Source of the DNA: Sweltsa coloradensis
Lineage: Eukaryota > Arthropoda > Insecta > Plecoptera > Chloroperlidae
Length of the DNA stretch: 64,000 nucleotides
Direction: 5' to 3'
Assembly: GCA_024449915.1 (NCBI GenBank)
Contig: JAMZAV010001289.1
Span: forward strand, 286,600-350,599
This document shows, piece after piece, positions 1 through 12,500 of this stretch (the stretch's first letter is position 1; the number at the start of each line of letters is the position of its first letter). Under the pieces are notes generated by a model. It made no database searches. It was not told the origin of the DNA and saw nothing but the letters and a program-made list of their open reading frames with translations. The position numbers and the translations under genes are program-made.

Positions 1-814
1 CGGCAGGTCAATGAATGTGTAGCAGCCACTATTGGTGATACAGACAAGTTGTTAGAAGGAAATCAAAGCTGAGGGTTCCACACATAGGGTGAAAGTAAAA
101 TATGCCACATTTCTCTCCCATTTGATCTATTTACGATGGGCTGAACACAAGCGACTTTGATTCACGTTTTCAGTGGTACACTAAAAAAATCAAAATAAAT
201 AAACTAATAAAAATAATGTAATGAAACTTATTTCAGGTCACTTGTAAAAGAACTACAAAAACGTGGTTTAAATTTCATATCATTCTAACAAACCGTTTTT
301 CTTAAACATTCATTTCCGTTTTAGCGATTTAAATTTCCGGGACAGCCCAAAACAATGGCAATAAAAATAAATTTTCACTTTTTTTACATCAAAAACGTCA
401 TAATGTATTATACTGTGTAAAATGAAAGCATATAAAAAATATCAATTCTTTGTCGAGATTAGCCTTAAGTCTCAACTTGTCCCTTACGTCCCCAAAGTCC
501 CCCCTTATGCATATGCTTATAGTACATACATGTTTTTTTTATATTTCAACATGAAAAGTTATGGAGTTATGGGGTTGGTTCAAACTATTTTTGGGACATG
601 CCAAATGCTGCCAGGGTTAAGGAACTGGCAGCCCCTTTTAGAGAATGACAGGTACTCATGTACTATGGGGCAGATGCTCTATCTGTCACTCTCGCATTTA
701 TTTTTAATATTACATGTCAATTGTTGTACACAAATAAATGCAAATATTAATAAATAAAAATAAAAAATAAAAAAATAGGGCAGCCGTAAATTTCGAACCC
801 TGGTCTTGACTCAC

Positions 815-957
815 CGAATTGAAGAAGTAGAAATCGTCATCAGGGTGGAAGTACATGGGGGCCACGTGTCCGGTCTTCTTGTCCCACTGGCCGTGGTAGT
901 CGTAGGTCATGACGGCCACCCAGTCCAGGGTCTCTCCCAGGGTCTTCACGTCGTAGC
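815..957 (-). CDS. Cht10: Chitinase exon: GH18 motif 3
   Basis: 143-nt exon, acceptor GTGAGCCAG, donor TTCG|GTGAGTCAAG. After completing the split Gly codon it encodes YDVKTLGETLDWVAVMTYDY and HGQWDKKTGHVAPMYFHPDD, ending FYFFNS on a codon boundary. MTYDYHGQWD is GH18 motif 3 (MxYDxxG); its Asp and Tyr line the active site. The remaining third of the domain, with motif 4, must lie left of position 1. Positions 1-814 are the start of that intron; nothing else was recognised there. Confidence 0.93.
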
Positions 958-3900
958 CTGGCTCACACACAACCAACAAGATATCTCAAACTGAGCGAGC
1001 TCGGAGGGCCTTTGGGTGGGGCTACATGTTTTTTGCAAAGGCGAATTCAATTGAAAATGGCAATAGGGACATTCCATAACAAAAGTGTAAATAAATTAGG
1101 TATAATTTTTTGTGTCTGAAAAAATAACACAGTGCACTTCTAGTTGAGAATACAACGATTAATTGTTAACCGGTTACTCGAGCAATAACCGATTACTATT
1201 TAAATCGCGATCTCATGTGGCTATTGTAGTCATTTCTATTTTCCGCGCTCTGTCTCCCACCCCGCCGGCCGGGCCAAGAGTCACTACTGGTCGCTAAGTT
1301 GCACGTAAGTCCGCCTGACACAGCCTGTGCGCATCACATCTCTCTCGCTCTATCTCGCTCCGCTAGAATGTTTTCATTGCCGTCACGTTGAATCGTCTCT
1401 ATTTACGAGATTTTATGAATATTCCATCGTCACATAGAACGCCAAAGACCCTAATCTAGACGGCATATTCACAAATGTTGTTCGTAACACTTGCACTCGT
1501 TCATTCCGGAGAAAATAATTCGCAAATTCTGTTGTTTGATTACATTACTTTGTTTTGTAACAAAGTGCACAACGACCTTCACCAACATCCGCCAGGTGAG
1601 TTTCTGTGGACTCATTGAAAGATAACGTTATCTTATCAACCAGTTTCTTTGTCTGCACGCTAGGCCTAGGCCTAGAGTTTGCGAGAGCCTAACCCAGCTG
1701 TTAGGACATAATGACGATATCGGCTGATGCGCGTGCATGCGGCGGTGATGCCTGCAGTGGACCGAGCCAAGCGTGACGAGATTCTATTGCATGGTGCTTC
1801 CAGTAGTTAGCCCGCTAGAACGCTCGCACTCATGATACATGATTTTAAGTGCTTTTTTTAAAAATTAACTTATTAAAACCGGTTTTTACAAGTGAATAAT
1901 TAGTTAACTAAAACATTAAACGTCGTCATCCTTACTCTACCTACTGTACAAATAAAATGCTTCAATTTTGTAGTGAATGCAAGCAATGCAATTTATTGTC
2001 TAATTTTTTTACTTGTCTGAGTCTTTAAGGTTAGGTACCTATATCATCTTGTTGTTTTCCTATGCCCACATTTACATTATTATTAAGTCACTCATCATGC
2101 ATCTAGCCAGAGAGATATGCCTTCCTCTCCTTTTAATCCGTGCTCTGTCATTTTGTTATCACTTCCTTTAGACAAGACTTACATAAAACATGTGTAATCT
2201 GTAGAGATACAAGAAAATAGTGTTTTGTGAACAGATGCTACAAAGCGTTATTTATTTTTTATTCACTTAAAGCTATGGTTTTCCAGTCTTATTTTATTTT
2301 ATTTTATTTAGTTCGTAGTATCTGTAATTTGTGTATAGGCCTACACATTTTTTAAAAATTCAACCTTGATGACAATTTCAAATAAAAATATGAAAAAACC
2401 TCATGCACAAGTTTTTAAAAGTGGCAAAAAAGTAGATGCTACAAAATGCTATAAAAAGACACTTGAAAATGCTTTGTCCAATATTATTATATTTGTTAAT
2501 ATAAGGTTTTTAAGCATAAGCCCGCTTTAAGGACATAGTTATTAGGGGTGTGCGAGTACTCGAAATGTCGAGTTTTTTCGAGTATTTTTTTATACTCGAC
2601 ATCGAGTTGAGTTTGGTTTTAGGCTCGAAGTTTTCGAGTCGAGTTTTAAACATGAAATCCTATGAAAACTGAAAAGAACCATCATCACAGTAGGGCTAGG
2701 CCTACGTACAGAGACCTGGGCCTAGGCTTATTACAACCTAGGCCTACTATGTGTGTACTGTGACGGCAAAAAGTAGGCCTTGGCCCTAGAGACTGCGTGC
2801 TTTCAAAATTATTACGATAAACAACAACGGAGACTTGGATGCGGGAACCGGGAATAGGACTAGGCCTACACGGCGTCGAAAACAAACATCCTTTATTGGT
2901 TTCGTTGCGTCTATATCACTAATATTTCAGATCAACTATCGAGAAGAAAGAATGCCATTGAACATTCCATTAATGCACTTTTTACGTATTTAAAATCGTA
3001 GTTGGCGTAGTTTGACATGTTTTATGTGACGTCTCTTCCTTCAATCTTCCATCTTTGCTTTGATGCCAGTGTTTGATGACGCGAACGACGCGTGGCGCGC
3101 TCCGTCGGCCATCGCTAGAACTAGAGTCGATAAAGAAGGTTACCCCAGTCGATAAAGAAGTTACCTAACCTTCTTTATCGACTCTGCTGGAACCATTCAA
3201 GGGCGCGGAATATTCAAATGTGCTGAAATAGCATTGGAGATGCCTAGACCGCGAATATTATAATGCGAGTGCAAATTTGGAGGATTTTTTTTCGGATTAA
3301 AACATCGCAGCAGTATTGTAATGGGGCCAGGAACTCTTGATAACATTTTGTATAATTATAATTTTATTGAAATTGACCAGCACAAAGGGCAGGAAGGCCT
3401 CAATAGCCTGATACAAGTACAATGATGTATTTTTTATATGTTTACAACAGAAAAATCGTTGTGTTCCAAGTGGACCGACTAAATAAAAAAATTAAATTTT
3501 GAAATGAATACTCGACTCGACTCGACTCGATACTCGAGTATTTCAAGGAATACTCGACTCGACTCGAATTCAAAATGTGCTACTCGCACACCCCTAATAG
3601 TTATTGATTCATAGCAGTTGTCGTAAAAGTTTGCCCCGACTGGGGATGGGTTTGAACCCCAGTCAGTGCAAACATTTACGACAACTGCTATGAATCAATA
3701 ATTATATTTGTTATTACTAGGAAAACGCTTAAGTCCCGCCGCGTTGATGGATGAGCTTTTTTGTAAGTTTTTAGTTTGCGTAGGACCACTTTTCCTTTGC
3801 AAGTGTTTTTTAAATGCATTGTAGGTGATTGTTGTCAAGTTGTTACTTGTTAATTGTAAAAAAATTAACCTAAAAAAACGCATATTAAAACCTTTATTCC

Positions 3901-6900
3901 ATAGATTCTAGCTAACTTTTTCAAATTTTTCTTTCAGAAAGCAATACCTACATCACCATTACCTTAATGTCCATGTAAAATATGAACGTTGTAGTCCCAC
4001 CTGTCAAGTCAGAATCGGCCCTAATGTCACGAAAATATCGCACTAAAAATTTAAAAAAATCGTAAAAGTACGATATTCATGAGAAATATTTCTTCGATTG
4101 TACCCAAAAACGTGGCAGGTCTAAGTTCAGAGATTTCGAAGGTCTCCAGAAAATTTCATCGCAATTGGATTATCGGTTTAGCCGGAATCGTGTTAACACA
4201 CACACAAAAAACAATAAAAACGAAAAAAATCGTAAAATTGCGATTTTTATGAGAAATAATTTTTCGATTGCGCTCAATAAGGTGTCAGTTCTAAGTTCAG
4301 AGATTTCAAAGGACTCCAGAAAATTTCATCGCAATTGGAGTATCGGTTCAGCCGGAATCGTGTTAACAAACACACAAAAATACAAAGAAAAAAGAAAAAC
4401 AAAAAAAATCGTAAAATTACGATTTTCATGAGAAATAATTTTTTGATCGATTTTTCGTACGTGGCAGTTCTAAGTTCAGAGATTTCGAAGGTCTCCATAA
4501 AATTTCATCGCAATCGGAGTATCGGTTTAGCCGGAATCGTGTTAACAAACAGAAAAAAAAAGAAAAAAAATCCGGAATTTTTTCTCCAGTGTAGTAGAAT
4601 GGAATCTTCACTTCGCTCGCTACGCTCATCCAATTATATTTGTCAAACAGTCCATTATTTATTACATATAATCTGCATAGGTACCGTACCTCCGATCTTA
4701 ATTCCAAATCTATGGAGATGTAATGCATCTGTAAAGTTTATGCGGGAGATTGGTTCAAGTTACGTACCTGCATCCACGACTGTTTTACTTGGAGAGACCG
4801 CAGCTGAAAGCAGGAGCCCCTTGGCATTGAAAGCTTGCCTCAGTTCTCGTAACAGAGCAGCGAATGATTCTTTGTCTGACTCGGGACCCTTGGAGCAGTC
4901 CACCTAGAACACATTGCACCACTGCAGTCACATCACTGATTCCACTGTTCAGGGAATGTGCAGTTGGCAGTTCTCAAAGATTAAGGGAATATATTTGAGG
5001 AGCTCAGCTATGATGACTTGGCCCTATGAGAAGAATATAATAGAAAACAGACAATAGAACACCTTAATCTAAAATAACTTAATAAGGTAGTATTTAAAAA
5101 AAAGTTTTAATCACATTTTAAATAAATTCAACTAACCGGTAGCCATTACCACATAAATTAATTTTTCCCTATCAGCACTTTAAAAAAAAAAGTTCAAAAA
5201 TACTTTTTGTATTTTGGTAGGAAATAATCATTTCTGTCTTTATTTTGCTGTTGACTGCATTGTATATTGAGAAGAAAGAGCAAGGACAATCACATAATGC
5301 AAATAATACAATGTTAGGTCTATAAATGTGTAGATTTTAATTCATTCAAAATTAAATCCATTATGCAAAATATCCTAAGCAGGCAAAAATATAATAATAA
5401 TTTATGTTTATATTTAAAGCTTAGAAATTTATATTGATTGTTAATTCAAACCCAATTAAAATAAGAAAAAATAAGCTAGACTAAAAAATAAATCTGATTT
5501 AGGGGATAAGTTTTCAAAACTAGTTAGTATTCCTTTTATGAGTTAAAAAGTAAAACAAAGCTAGGCATATATTTAGGTAGAATTACTGAAGAAGTAATAT
5601 TTAAAATGTGGATAGGTGGGAGACCGGATTCAATTCCCAGGTAAGTTACCGTATTTTGTTTTATTTTGGAATTGCATAAAATATTAATACTAGTTACTAG
5701 TTAGTTATGTTGTTTTATAATTTGTCAGTGATCCTTCACAATTTTGCATTGATGATAAAACTAAAAGATTACTTTTACTGTAGACGTACATGGAAATAAG
5801 CCTAGCTAAGAATGTTACCCAACATGCCATTATACAACAACTTTCCACCAGTTAAAGCTGAATGTCACGTCTAGCCTGGTAGTTAACAAGGCCTGTGCTC
5901 AAGGTAGTTGACCTCTGGTCATCTTCTGGCACACTTTGACTCAATATGTTAACACATGAGAAACCTGTTCTAGCCCATTGCATCACCTCAAGACATTATG
6001 AGAGTGAGTTTGACTTCATCCTCAGTGAAGCTGCAAGCTCATCATGAACAACATCGTACTATTCTTTAGTGTAGGTCTTGTGGCCCTACTGTGGGCCGCA
6101 GGTCACATGGGACACGCATACGAAAGTAAGAGTGAACTTAATAATAATAATAATAATAATAATGAATATAAGGTTTTTTAAGCATAAGCCCACTTTAAGG
6201 ACATGTTATTGATTCATAGCAGTTGTCATAAAAGTCTGCCCCGACTGGGGTTCGAACCCAGAACTTCCGGCTTAACATGCCATAGCTCAACCAATTGAGC
6301 CACTGGGACAACAGAACAAACCTTTACTAAACTGCTTGTTGTTGTGAATGTTGACTTCCATGACATAAATCCAACAGAAGACTGCAATGTAGCTGTAATC
6401 TGTGTATTTTTTTTTTCTTGTGCAAAGTTGGCCTCTTTAGCCATTCTACTGCATTGCTATCCAATATAAGACTGCCTCCTTTCTCCTTTCTATCCTGCTC
6501 AGTTCATCGAGCAGGGAGTCAATGTCACTCTTGAGGGCGGCGCATCCAAAGAGATGCACTCTGTCTTGGATAAACATCACACATCACATGGATAAATCTA
6601 ATCACATCTCATCTCCCATGAGTTGGGTAGTATGAATATAAGGTTTTTTAAGCATAAGATAAGTTCGAACCCCAGTCGGGGCAAACTTTTACGACAACTG
6701 CTATGAATCAATAACTATCTCCTTAAAGCGGGCTTATGCTTAAAAAACCTTATATTCATACTACCCAAATCATGGGAGATGAGATGTGATTGGATTTATC
6801 TATGTGATGTACCGTTTTCTCTGTAGGCTCTTATTCCTCTCTGTCAGAATCCACATCCAACCACCCACCCACCCACCCAGCCAGCCGGAATTTTTTAGAC

Positions 6901-9323
6901 CAAGTTGAGTTGTTTTTTTTTCGGATCGATCTGATTTTTTTTTGAAGGTCATGGACCACATATCAGGTCAAATACCGAGTTTCAAGATTGTAAATATTTT
7001 GGGACAACGTGAGCAGATAGCTGAAAACCCCCCAACTCGGGTAGGAGTAAACAGGGTCGAGTTAGTCATCGCCTTCTAGCATCGCGTGCGCTTGGCTGCG
7101 GGCGAACGACCGTCGCCCTAGATGTAGCAATATTTTGAAAGATATATTTAATATTTAAAACTTTTGCAGACTTAATATATTAAAAAAGGTGTGAAATGAC
7201 CCATTTCACCCATTTTTAATAGTATTTTTTATGTTAACGAATATAATTTTTATAAACTAAATCAAGGAATGCATAACAAATCAATAATGCATTATATTTT
7301 ATTTTATTGTTCTGTATCAATCATCCACTAACAACTAAGACTAAGAATTCAAGATTGAAAGCCATTTTTTTCTGAAAAAATAAAATATACAATGAAACCC
7401 AAATTTGGATAAAATTGGAGTCATCTTTTGGAAAGCTCAATTCAAAAAGTACTATTTAAAAATCACTTCAAATGAACAACTTAGTAGCCTACTTACAAGT
7501 TACAATCATTAGAGGTAATGAAAAATGGTGATATAAAAACGCAAATTTCGTTTTTAAAAACCCAAATTTCGCGTTTTTCGCGATTTCGAAAAAATTGTCA
7601 AGAACGTTTCGAAAAAATCCAAAAATCCCCAAAAAAAAAAAAAAAAAACGGAGCCCCTTAAGTTAAGGATGACATCGATTACAAAAAGTTAGAATCGATC
7701 ATTGTGACCTAAAAATCGATTCAGAGTCGATTCCCAACAAAAAATAAATATTTGTATGCACTGTTATTTTGGTGGACTATTTCCGCGGAGCTATATACGC
7801 GCCGTTATTTCCGCGGTCTATTTCCGTGAAGCCCGTGACGCGCGCGTTGCGTTGACTGTTTGATGACTGTACCGCCTACCGCACGCGTAATATTCAGTCT
7901 GGACCGGCACCTCCACCAAAACTGGACCGGCACCTCCACCATCCCTTACATTTTGCACTCTAAACGGTTCAATTTCGCGAGTTAATTCGCGTTTTGACAA
8001 GTTTCATACAATTTCGTTCGTTATTTCGCGCTATACACGAGATTTCGCGAATTTCGCGATTTCAAAATGTGTTTTTTCCATCTCTAAATGATGTAATTCG
8101 TCGACAATATTACATTTTAGGCACTAAAAAGGACATTTAAAAAAATTCGCGAATTTCGTTATCACCATTTTTCACTACCTCTAACAATCATTAACAAAAT
8201 GATGACATAAACATCAGAAGAAAGGGTACCCTACCACACACCTTAGACTCGTAAATAGACAATCTTCAAAACATTAGGGCTGCCCAACAATATATATAAT
8301 TCGATACGATATTGATATGAAGAAAAAAATTCGATATCGATATGGAAATGTATATCGTTTGATTTTTTTTTTTAATTTTTAAATTTTTTTTTTGAAATTA
8401 AGAAATGGTTGGTGTGGCAGTGAGTTATGATTCTGCAGCGCCGTTCCTCCCCACCCCCCCTCCCTCCCACCCCACCAACTACATAGTGATAGTCAGTTTG
8501 GCTTCGGGCCAAGACTCTTGCTGCTTTGTTTTGTTTATGTTATGAGATAAGATAACAAGACCACATGTGTAATCTCATTCATTTCAGCAAAGCAAAAGAG
8601 GCAGCTCAAGTTGTTACACTACAGTAGTGTCCAGACAGAGTCAAGGAGAGAGAGGTAGAGACAGAGAAGACAGCTTCTATCTCCAGTCTTGGGGACGCTA
8701 CTATTAAAAAGTAGCATGCTATCACTAATGCTACGGCTAGGCCCTAGTCTTTTAAGAATTCTAGGCCTAACGGTCAACATTCATATTGCATTTCTTCTTC
8801 GCTACTTTTTCGCTACTTTTTTCAGATGTAGCGGCGCTACATTCGCGCTACACAAGAAATATAGCGCGCTACTTTTCCGCTACATGTTCATGTTTAATCG
8901 GGGGGGTGTCGAGATCTCAAATTATCCCATTTTTAAAGCCTTTTGACGTCGTGCCGCGATGATTTTTAACTCCATTTATGTCAACTCGATCGTGATCTAT
9001 CATCAAAAGCACATAGTTTCGGTTTCCATTGTGATAGAAGGCGTTCTTTCAACGTTTAGGCTAGGCTAGGCCCTAGTCTTTTAAGAATTCTAGGCCTAAC
9101 GGTCAACATTCATATTGCATTTCTTCTTTTCAACAACGTGTTTTTCGCGGAATCACTGCAGAAGAATGCGACAAACCACTCTAGCCAGGTTTGGAATAGG
9201 CCTACTGGTGCCGGACAATAGGGATATAGCCCGGAATGTCCCAAGGGAGGGGGGATATGACACTAATCACTTCATTTTAATGTGCAATTCAGACGATTGG
9301 CGTAATTATTGAGCAGCAGATGC

Positions 9324-9354
<31 letters not shown>

Positions 9355-9513
9355 TCCGACTTCTAATCATCTGGATACATCTTTGTTTACGACCCTAAAA
9401 TAGCACTCAAGATGCACCAAGCAAATTAATAATCACTGCAATATTTTTGGTAAAGTCAGCTCACACGATGTGACAGATCGGTGATCGCTTGCATCCTTCA
9501 GACGACGCAAAGA

Positions 9514-9544
<31 letters not shown>

Positions 9545-12500
9545 GCTTGCTGGGAGAGAGCGAGGGAGATGGTGTGCAAGTGAGACGAGATTACGGGCCA
9601 GTCTACAAGGCGAGCACATGACGTGGCGCGGCAGGCGTTACAAGTTAGTTTGCAGTGCCGACTTTTGACTTTACGTGGTACTGGGACTGCTGGCGCCGGA
9701 ACTTAAAAAGTAGCGCAAATATCACGCTAACGCTACAAAAATTGTAGCATGCTACCGCTACAATATGCCCTCTTAATAAAGTAGCTCGCTACTGGCTCCG
9801 CTACACGTAAAAGTAGCATGCTACATGTAGCGCGCTTCTCCCCAAGACTGTCTATTTCTTCGCAGGGCCGCCGCAAGTATTGTTGTGTTGTTCTTCATGG
9901 GACGGACAGTGGCATGTCGGCATTGCCGGCGGGGCCTTGGCTACGCCCGAAGAACGTAATAACACGTAAAAAAAAAAAAAATAAATAAATAAATAAAAAA
10001 CGATATCGATGCTTGATTTGAAAAGTTCGATATCGAATCACGATATCGATATATGTATCCCCTAACGATATCGATATGTTTTTTATCGTTGGGCGGCCCT
10101 ACAAAACACCAACACCATATTCTATAGTGTCTACTATATAGCTCTTCTTCTCCCAGACAGTCAATGCTGTACGTGTAACATCACACACACAAACATATAG
10201 TACTTGGCGTGTAAACTACCTTTCTACCATTAAACATTGCAACACATGTGTAATTAATTCTGCAAATGGTCTATTAGGTCTGAAAAATGTGAGTGTTGCT
10301 AAAGCATCAAAGTTTTGATTTGATATATTTTATATTGTGTGTATATTAATCTGAGAGTCGCTTGGCGTACGTAGGGCCTACACACATTTTGTTTTCTTCT
10401 TCTTTATCTTCTTTTCATATGCCACCTTTTCGGAATTATTAGGCCTCATGCATCGTCTGGTTTTCCAGTAGGACAGGCCTCCTTACTCTCATACACGTAG
10501 TTAATGCAAGGTTCAGGTAGAAAAGGTATCTATTTTGTCATTAATCATGGCATCAGCTGCTTTGTATTGTGGTAAATTGTGTTTTGTTTTGTAAAATGTA
10601 TAATTTGAATATGATCAAAATGGCAGTGATTGTTTTGATGAATCAACCTTGGTTAGGCAACGGAATTTATGTTTTTTAAGGTTGACTTTAAAAGGGTTAA
10701 TACAAAAAAAGTTATTTTTTTTCTTTTCTTTATTCATCTTGGGCTTTCAGCCGTTTTATATATACATATTTATAGTTTTGTTCAAGTTTTTCTTGTTGTA
10801 TATTGTTGTAAAATTATAATTTTAGAGTACGGTACTACTTGTTCATGTATTTAATGTTTTGTTTATTGTATTTGTATGGTTTTAAATTGTATTCTTAATT
10901 GTTTAGTTTTAGTTACCAAGCACTTAAGGGTTGATACCTGTTGTAAGTGATCAATAAATATATAATAAAAACTAAAAAGTCTAGAAATTGTATTTCGTTA
11001 CTGATGCAAACTACTTGTTACAGTTGTGGTCCGACCGAACCTACAGACTGCCGACTGTCCCCACGGCAACGTGTACATGAAAGAGTGTAAGAAGTGTTTC
11101 TGCAAAGAGAACCTCAACAACTCCTCCCACTGGCCGTACCCCTACTGTCGCAAGGACTTGTGCGAGGGTTGGGCCTGCCCAGAGCCTCACAGCTTCGTGC
11201 ACGAGTGCGAGGGACAATGCACGTGCGATACCAAGACTTCCATAACCATGTGTGAGAAGTACTGCGTGCCAAAGATGCACGGGGTGGGCGCGATTAAGAA
11301 CAAACACCACGACAAAGACGTTGAACAAGATATCTTTGCCTAAAAATGACAATGAAGGCCTTTATGAAACAAAATCTGACTTAGGCCTACAAGTACAACA
11401 TAAAAATGTATGTAGCCCCACAAATAAAATAAATAAATTTGTATCATGAGTCTACCTACTCAGTCACAGAACTGATTTTCAGTGGGAGACTTTAAATTTA
11501 AAGCGGACCAAGCCAACCCTGTAGGCGCCAAGACCATCAACGAGCAAATAGTGACCAACAAGAGACCAGCATATTTGAGTAGGAAACACCGATCAATCAA
11601 GTTGGAAACGACTCCACTCGAGACAACACCAGAATCAATAAGGCTAATTCAAAACAACCGTAGAATTTATTATGTGCCTTGTTGCTAGGACAGCTCCAAA
11701 GTCACCATTTACACATTCCTAGTAATTCCCCATGTATTTAAGTTGTTATTTGTGGATGAAACTTAATAAATCACCTTTATAAACAAGGGTTTGATTAGAG
11801 TGTCCTTATTGTATTATTTTATTTTCATGTTATTAGTACTTATTACTAGGGACACCGAATTTTCGTGAATGGTTTTTGCACGAAATTTTAAAAAACACAA
11901 CTCTAAGTATTTTTGACAACATAGGAACATGTTTTGAGGTTAGAGGAGGCATTTTGCGTTCACAAAGTTTCGCGAATTTTAGCTATTTTATGTTTTCACA
12001 CGAAATAGACCAAAAAGAAGATTATTCACGAAATTATGCGCAAAATTCTCACTTTTTTTTTAATAATTTGAAGCAAATTTGCGTATTTTCGAAGATCAAA
12101 ACAGTCAATTTCTCGCGTATCACGCCCACAGCTAGAACGGTCGTGTCGAGCTTCGAGAGTTGCCTAATTTAGATCGATTAGTCGAACCCACGAGTCGCAC
12201 TCGCACCACGTGACCAAGGTCGAATGCACGTCCACGACTAGTCGATATACGCGCAACGCACTTCGGAATAGGCCACATTTGGCTTCACTTCGTAACAGAA
12301 TTAGTCTTTCTTGCATTTTCGTTGCATTAAAGTCAAAATGCCAAAAGTTGTAAGCATTTTTGTCCGTGAATCAGAGTTTCGAGAACATGGATTTTACGCC
12401 TCCATCCTAGGCCTAGGCCCAATATAATTTGTTGTTCACGTAGGCCCTAGGCCTAGATGTGCTTAAAATCCATTGTGGTTCTAGGCTTGGCCTAGACCCC

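Larger units (their letters stand above)
8275..10101. mobile_element. Non-autonomous hAT-like element, CGATATCG family
   Basis: Termini TAGGGCTGCCCAACAATA and TCGTTGGGCGGCCCTA; target duplication CAAAACAT/CAAAACAC (8267-8274, 10102-10109; 7 of 8 match). The palindrome CGATATCG and variants are repeated near both ends. About 1.17 kb of its length is a second hAT-like element inserted at 8684-9850, so the original was ~0.66 kb. Confidence 0.87.

Noticed and set aside
1145..1940. hAT-like element
   Set aside because: Ends are only loosely inverted and no 8-bp duplication was found; kept only as a possibility in the intron entry.
3510..3570. CRISPR-like array of CTCGA repeats
   Set aside because: Five-base reiteration without spacers at the end of a hAT-like element in a eukaryotic genome.
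4335..4907. 190-residue frame spanning a retroposon array and a chitinase exon
   Set aside because: It is the wrong strand for the GH18 exon and crosses tandem repeats; the minus-strand exon is well supported.
6239..6307. Functional tRNA gene (tRNA-Asn-like) on the minus strand
   Set aside because: A and B boxes are good but the acceptor stem does not pair, the sequence continues into a SINE body with an (ATT)n tail, and fragments recur nearby.
11041..11352. 103-residue minus-strand frame opposite the cysteine-rich exon
   Set aside because: Only the plus strand gives ordered cysteines, a matching splice phase and a signal-peptide exon.
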